This document shows positions 40,577 to 42,674 of a stretch of DNA of 42,674 bases, piece after piece. The first letter of the stretch is position 1. Every line of letters starts with the position of its first letter. The translations under genes and the position numbers were made by a program. The stretch is taken from positions 1 to 42,674 of the forward strand of contig JAGWHQ010000013.1 of assembly GCA_028866655.1 (NCBI GenBank), given 5' to 3'. The DNA is from Nitrososphaerota archaeon. GTDB lineage: Archaea; Thermoproteota; Nitrososphaeria; Nitrososphaerales; Nitrosopumilaceae. The notes under the pieces were generated by a model. The model was not told the DNA's origin. It was given only the letters and a program-made list of their open reading frames with translations, and ran no database searches.

Positions 40577-41071
40577 GTGTATGGTATGAATATCATGCGT
40601 AAACTTGATCTAAGTGATAGCGTTGGAACGTTGATTGCACTTGCGGCAAAATCGCAGGAGCGGCTTGCGGAAATGGAAATGAAAAAACAGTTGGGATTAA
40701 CTTCTGCCCAGTGGAAAATCATTCTAGTTCTAAATATTGCTGATGGACCTACACAAAAAGAGATTGCAGAAAAAATCAATGTTGACGGAAGTACACTTGT
40801 ACCAGTGATAGATAAAATGGTAAAAAATGGCTTGGTGAAACGAGTTGCAGATTCAGAGGATAGGAGAAATAACAGGATATTTCTTACAAAAAAAGCTGAA
40901 TCAACTGTGGATTCTATAATTGTTATAATTCTGCAACTTCGAAAAATGATTTATCGTGGTATATCGGAAGGTGACATTAACGTTACCAGAAATGTTTTAA
41001 AATCTTTGATTGCAAATTCTGATTCTATAGCAAATGAAATAAAATCGGCATCTGGAAAGGGCGTTTCATGA
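40577..41071 (+). CDS. MarR-family transcription regulator
   Basis: The 164-residue protein is a MarR winged helix: LGLTSAQWKIILVLNIADGPTQKEIAEKINVDGSTLVPVIDKMVKNGLVKR, wing DSEDRRNNRIFLTKKAE and a C-terminal dimer helix. Starts are ambiguous: GTG 40577, ATG 40586 or ATG 40595. The ATGs remove only a few residues. It overlaps the following surface-protein gene by 4 bases (ATGA), so it probably regulates or co-expresses it. Confidence 0.88.
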   Translation: MYGMNIMRKLDLSDSVGTLIALAAKSQERLAEMEMKKQLGLTSAQWKIILVLNIADGPTQKEIAEKINVDGSTLVPVIDKMVKNGLVKRVADSEDRRNNRIFLTKKAESTVDSIIVIILQLRKMIYRGISEGDINVTRNVLKSLIANSDSIANEIKSASGKGVS

Positions 41072-42324
41072 ATAAATCAAATCTGAAAGGATTTCTTGTT
41101 CTATTACTTTTGTTGCCAATGTATCTTTCTTATGCAGAACCTGCTACACCTGGAACTGTTCTGACTTTTTATGTGACTGATTCTAACTTGTCAACTGATC
41201 ATCGAGCAGTGATGACTATATCTACATCTGGACTTGTTGATTTTACAATAAACGGGATTTCAATATCTGGACCTAGCGAAATGGTGGAGACTGGAGTCGA
41301 TACTGGAGTCTTTCAACTTGAGCTTACATTACCAGATTCCGTAGGTGGAAAGTCATTACAAAATGGTGATGTTGTACTTATGACGTATCATCAAAAGGCA
41401 GATAATTCTGGAAATCCGACTGATGTGACCCAGTCCGTAGTTCTATCTAGTATATCTTCAAGTCCTGTAGAAAGCTCTTCGCCAAATGTTCGAATTGGAC
41501 AATATTTCAAACTAGACATATACGCACCAAACTATAATCTTGATTCTCAGACACCTGACGATATTCCACTTAGCATGATTGAAGTCCATATGGGAGGTGC
41601 GCAAACTACATTAGCAGACGGTACATTTGATGTCAACCCATATTCAATGAGAGAGACTGGGCCTAATACTGATACATTTGAGGTAAATGTCAAGATACCA
41701 AAATCAATTGCCGGATTTCCTGTGGAGATGGGCTCGACTATAGAATTTCGATTCAACGATCCATCCATGCCTTCAAGTGTGTTTGTAACAGTGGGTGGGG
41801 GATCATATAGTACACCTGCTTATTCTGGCTCAAGTGGAACGCCTGCTTCAAGCTCTGGTTCTAGTGGTGCCACATCTTTGGTTCCTCAAGCACTGGTATT
41901 TTATGCATCAAACTCGATTGGAACAAATGTAAATTATATCAATTCCACCGCGTTATCAAATCTACAAGAACCTGTATGCAGTCCAGTATCTGGTTCTTTT
42001 TTCATGATGGGTACAACAACAGTGACTTGTGCAGCAAAGGATCAAAATGGAAATTCTGTGATAAAGACATTTTCAATATCTGTAATAGCGGATCAAAGTC
42101 ATATTCCATCTTGGACTAAGAAGACTGTAGGATTCTGGTGTGCTGGAGATGTGTCTGATAACCAATTATCTGCTAGTATGAAATATCTTGTGTCAAATGG
42201 TATGATGTTATTACAAGGAAATTCTGTGGTCTCTACAGCTGATAAGACAACCTTGTGTCTCTGGGCTGATGGTAAGGCTGCTGATCAAGATGTGATAAGC
42301 TCACTCTATCTTCTTTCTAGATGA
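41068..42324 (+). CDS. Secreted surface-repeat protein with HYR-like domain
   Basis: The 418-residue protein has a signal peptide (about 1-23) and two thaumarchaeal beta units with ETGVDTGVF (74-82) and ETGPNTDTF (196-204). A Ser-rich linker follows. At about 275-345 is a HYR-like domain (PVCSPVSGSFFMMGTTTVTCAAKD...GNSVIKTFSISV). The end has a repeat-like region (IPSWTKKTVGFWCAGDVSD, MKYLVSNGMM) common in thaumarchaeal exoproteins. It is translationally coupled to the MarR gene and resembles the protein at 3.2 kb. Confidence 0.75.
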   Translation: MNKSNLKGFLVLLLLLPMYLSYAEPATPGTVLTFYVTDSNLSTDHRAVMTISTSGLVDFTINGISISGPSEMVETGVDTGVFQLELTLPDSVGGKSLQNGDVVLMTYHQKADNSGNPTDVTQSVVLSSISSSPVESSSPNVRIGQYFKLDIYAPNYNLDSQTPDDIPLSMIEVHMGGAQTTLADGTFDVNPYSMRETGPNTDTFEVNVKIPKSIAGFPVEMGSTIEFRFNDPSMPSSVFVTVGGGSYSTPAYSGSSGTPASSSGSSGATSLVPQALVFYASNSIGTNVNYINSTALSNLQEPVCSPVSGSFFMMGTTTVTCAAKDQNGNSVIKTFSISVIADQSHIPSWTKKTVGFWCAGDVSDNQLSASMKYLVSNGMMLLQGNSVVSTADKTTLCLWADGKAADQDVISSLYLLSR

Positions 42325-42395
42325 TCTGATTTCATTATTTTCAAATTCTGCAACTGTTGAATTTTTTTGTTATATTTAGAACAAGAAAATTTTCT

Positions 42396-42674
42396 CTAGG
42401 ATCTTTTTCTTTTAACTGCACTGATTACCAATAACACTATTCCTATGATGAAGAATACGTAACCACCACTAGTTAGTAGCTGGACATAATTACATGATAC
42501 TTGTATCTGTGAACTAAGAATTTGTGAAAATTGTCCTAAAATGGAATTGCAAAGAGATGAGTATTGGAATAAAGATATGGCCGGTATGACGCCAAGGATG
42601 ATGAATATTATTCCGGCAACTATCGTGCCGGTATGTCTGTTCTGCTTTGATTGAGGTTTTTTGCTGCCTTTTAT
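42396..42674 (-). CDS. Membrane protein, 5' end beyond window (partial)
   Basis: The frame is open to the window edge. The visible 92 residues hold two membrane helices: TIVAGIIFIILGVIPAISLF, then an external loop with two cysteines, then SGGYVFFIIGIVLLVISAV with a basic tail (KRKRS). The start lies outside the window. No family is recognised. Confidence 0.6.
   Translation of the reverse strand: MKGSKKPQSKQNRHTGTIVAGIIFIILGVIPAISLFQYSSLCNSILGQFSQILSSQIQVSCNYVQLLTSGGYVFFIIGIVLLVISAVKRKRS

Noticed and set aside
1-42674. CRISPR arrays, tRNA and rRNA genes
   Set aside because: No regularly spaced direct repeats of 24-37 bases and no tRNA T-arm context or rRNA signature were found on reading either strand.

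Overview
The window is almost certainly from an ammonia-oxidising archaeon of the Nitrososphaerota (Thaumarchaeota). The DNA is AT-rich and many genes start with TTG or GTG. Most first genes have a TATA-like box about 26-30 bases upstream of the start codon, which implies leaderless mRNAs. Family content agrees: an Amt ammonium transporter, four secreted proteins ending in VPEF[G/P] plus a membrane helix (archaeal PEFG-CTERM sorting signal), thaumarchaeal surface-protein repeats (ETGPxTG), alpha and beta proteasome subunits, a lone Lrp/AsnC RAM domain, and DUF6659-like proteins. The exact genus cannot be settled by reading. A Nitrosotalea-like organism is a guess based on the PHA genes. No tRNA, rRNA, CRISPR array or intact insertion sequence was seen.

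Layout. 1-13 kb is mostly cell-surface and envelope genes: PEFG-CTERM proteins, PKD-like and fibronectin type III proteins, repeat surface proteins, small membrane proteins, a TPR protein, an HD-domain protein and a small repeat-bearing phasin-like protein. 13-20 kb is a polyhydroxyalkanoate (PHA) locus: patatin-like hydrolase, membrane protein, alpha/beta hydrolase, phasin-like protein, the class III PHA synthase pair phaE-phaC, a second phasin-like protein, a phasin fused to an AbrB-type DNA-binding domain, and a divergent semialdehyde dehydrogenase. 20-24 kb holds small zinc-binding proteins, a PAP2 phosphatase, a nitroreductase and Amt. 24-31 kb holds a membrane-tethered wHTH regulator, a SIMPL protein, a radical SAM enzyme, an envelope operon, a wHTH/membrane operon and a Met-rich PEFG protein. 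31-33.5 kb is accessory: a zinc-ribbon protein, a wHTH regulator, and two tandem modules that each join a decayed transposase C-terminus, a small gene and a conserved 53-bp downstream element. 33.6-42.7 kb holds a proteasome pair, small thaumarchaeal genes in divergent pairs, a SWIM zinc-finger protein, an MscS channel, a HAD phosphatase, a TPR protein, a secreted SRPBCC protein, a MarR regulator with palindromic operators and a surface protein.

How it works together. The PHA locus reads as a complete granule system. PhaE-PhaC would polymerise hydroxyacyl-CoA, several phasin-like proteins would coat the granule, the alpha/beta hydrolase and patatin are candidates for turnover, and the phasin-AbrB fusion could sense granule surface and repress its own promoter. 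That promoter is a single symmetric TATA box which apparently also drives the divergent dehydrogenase. The same one-box, two-leaderless-genes arrangement occurs at two other places (36.03 and 36.97 kb). Internal operon genes instead tend to carry strong Shine-Dalgarno sites.
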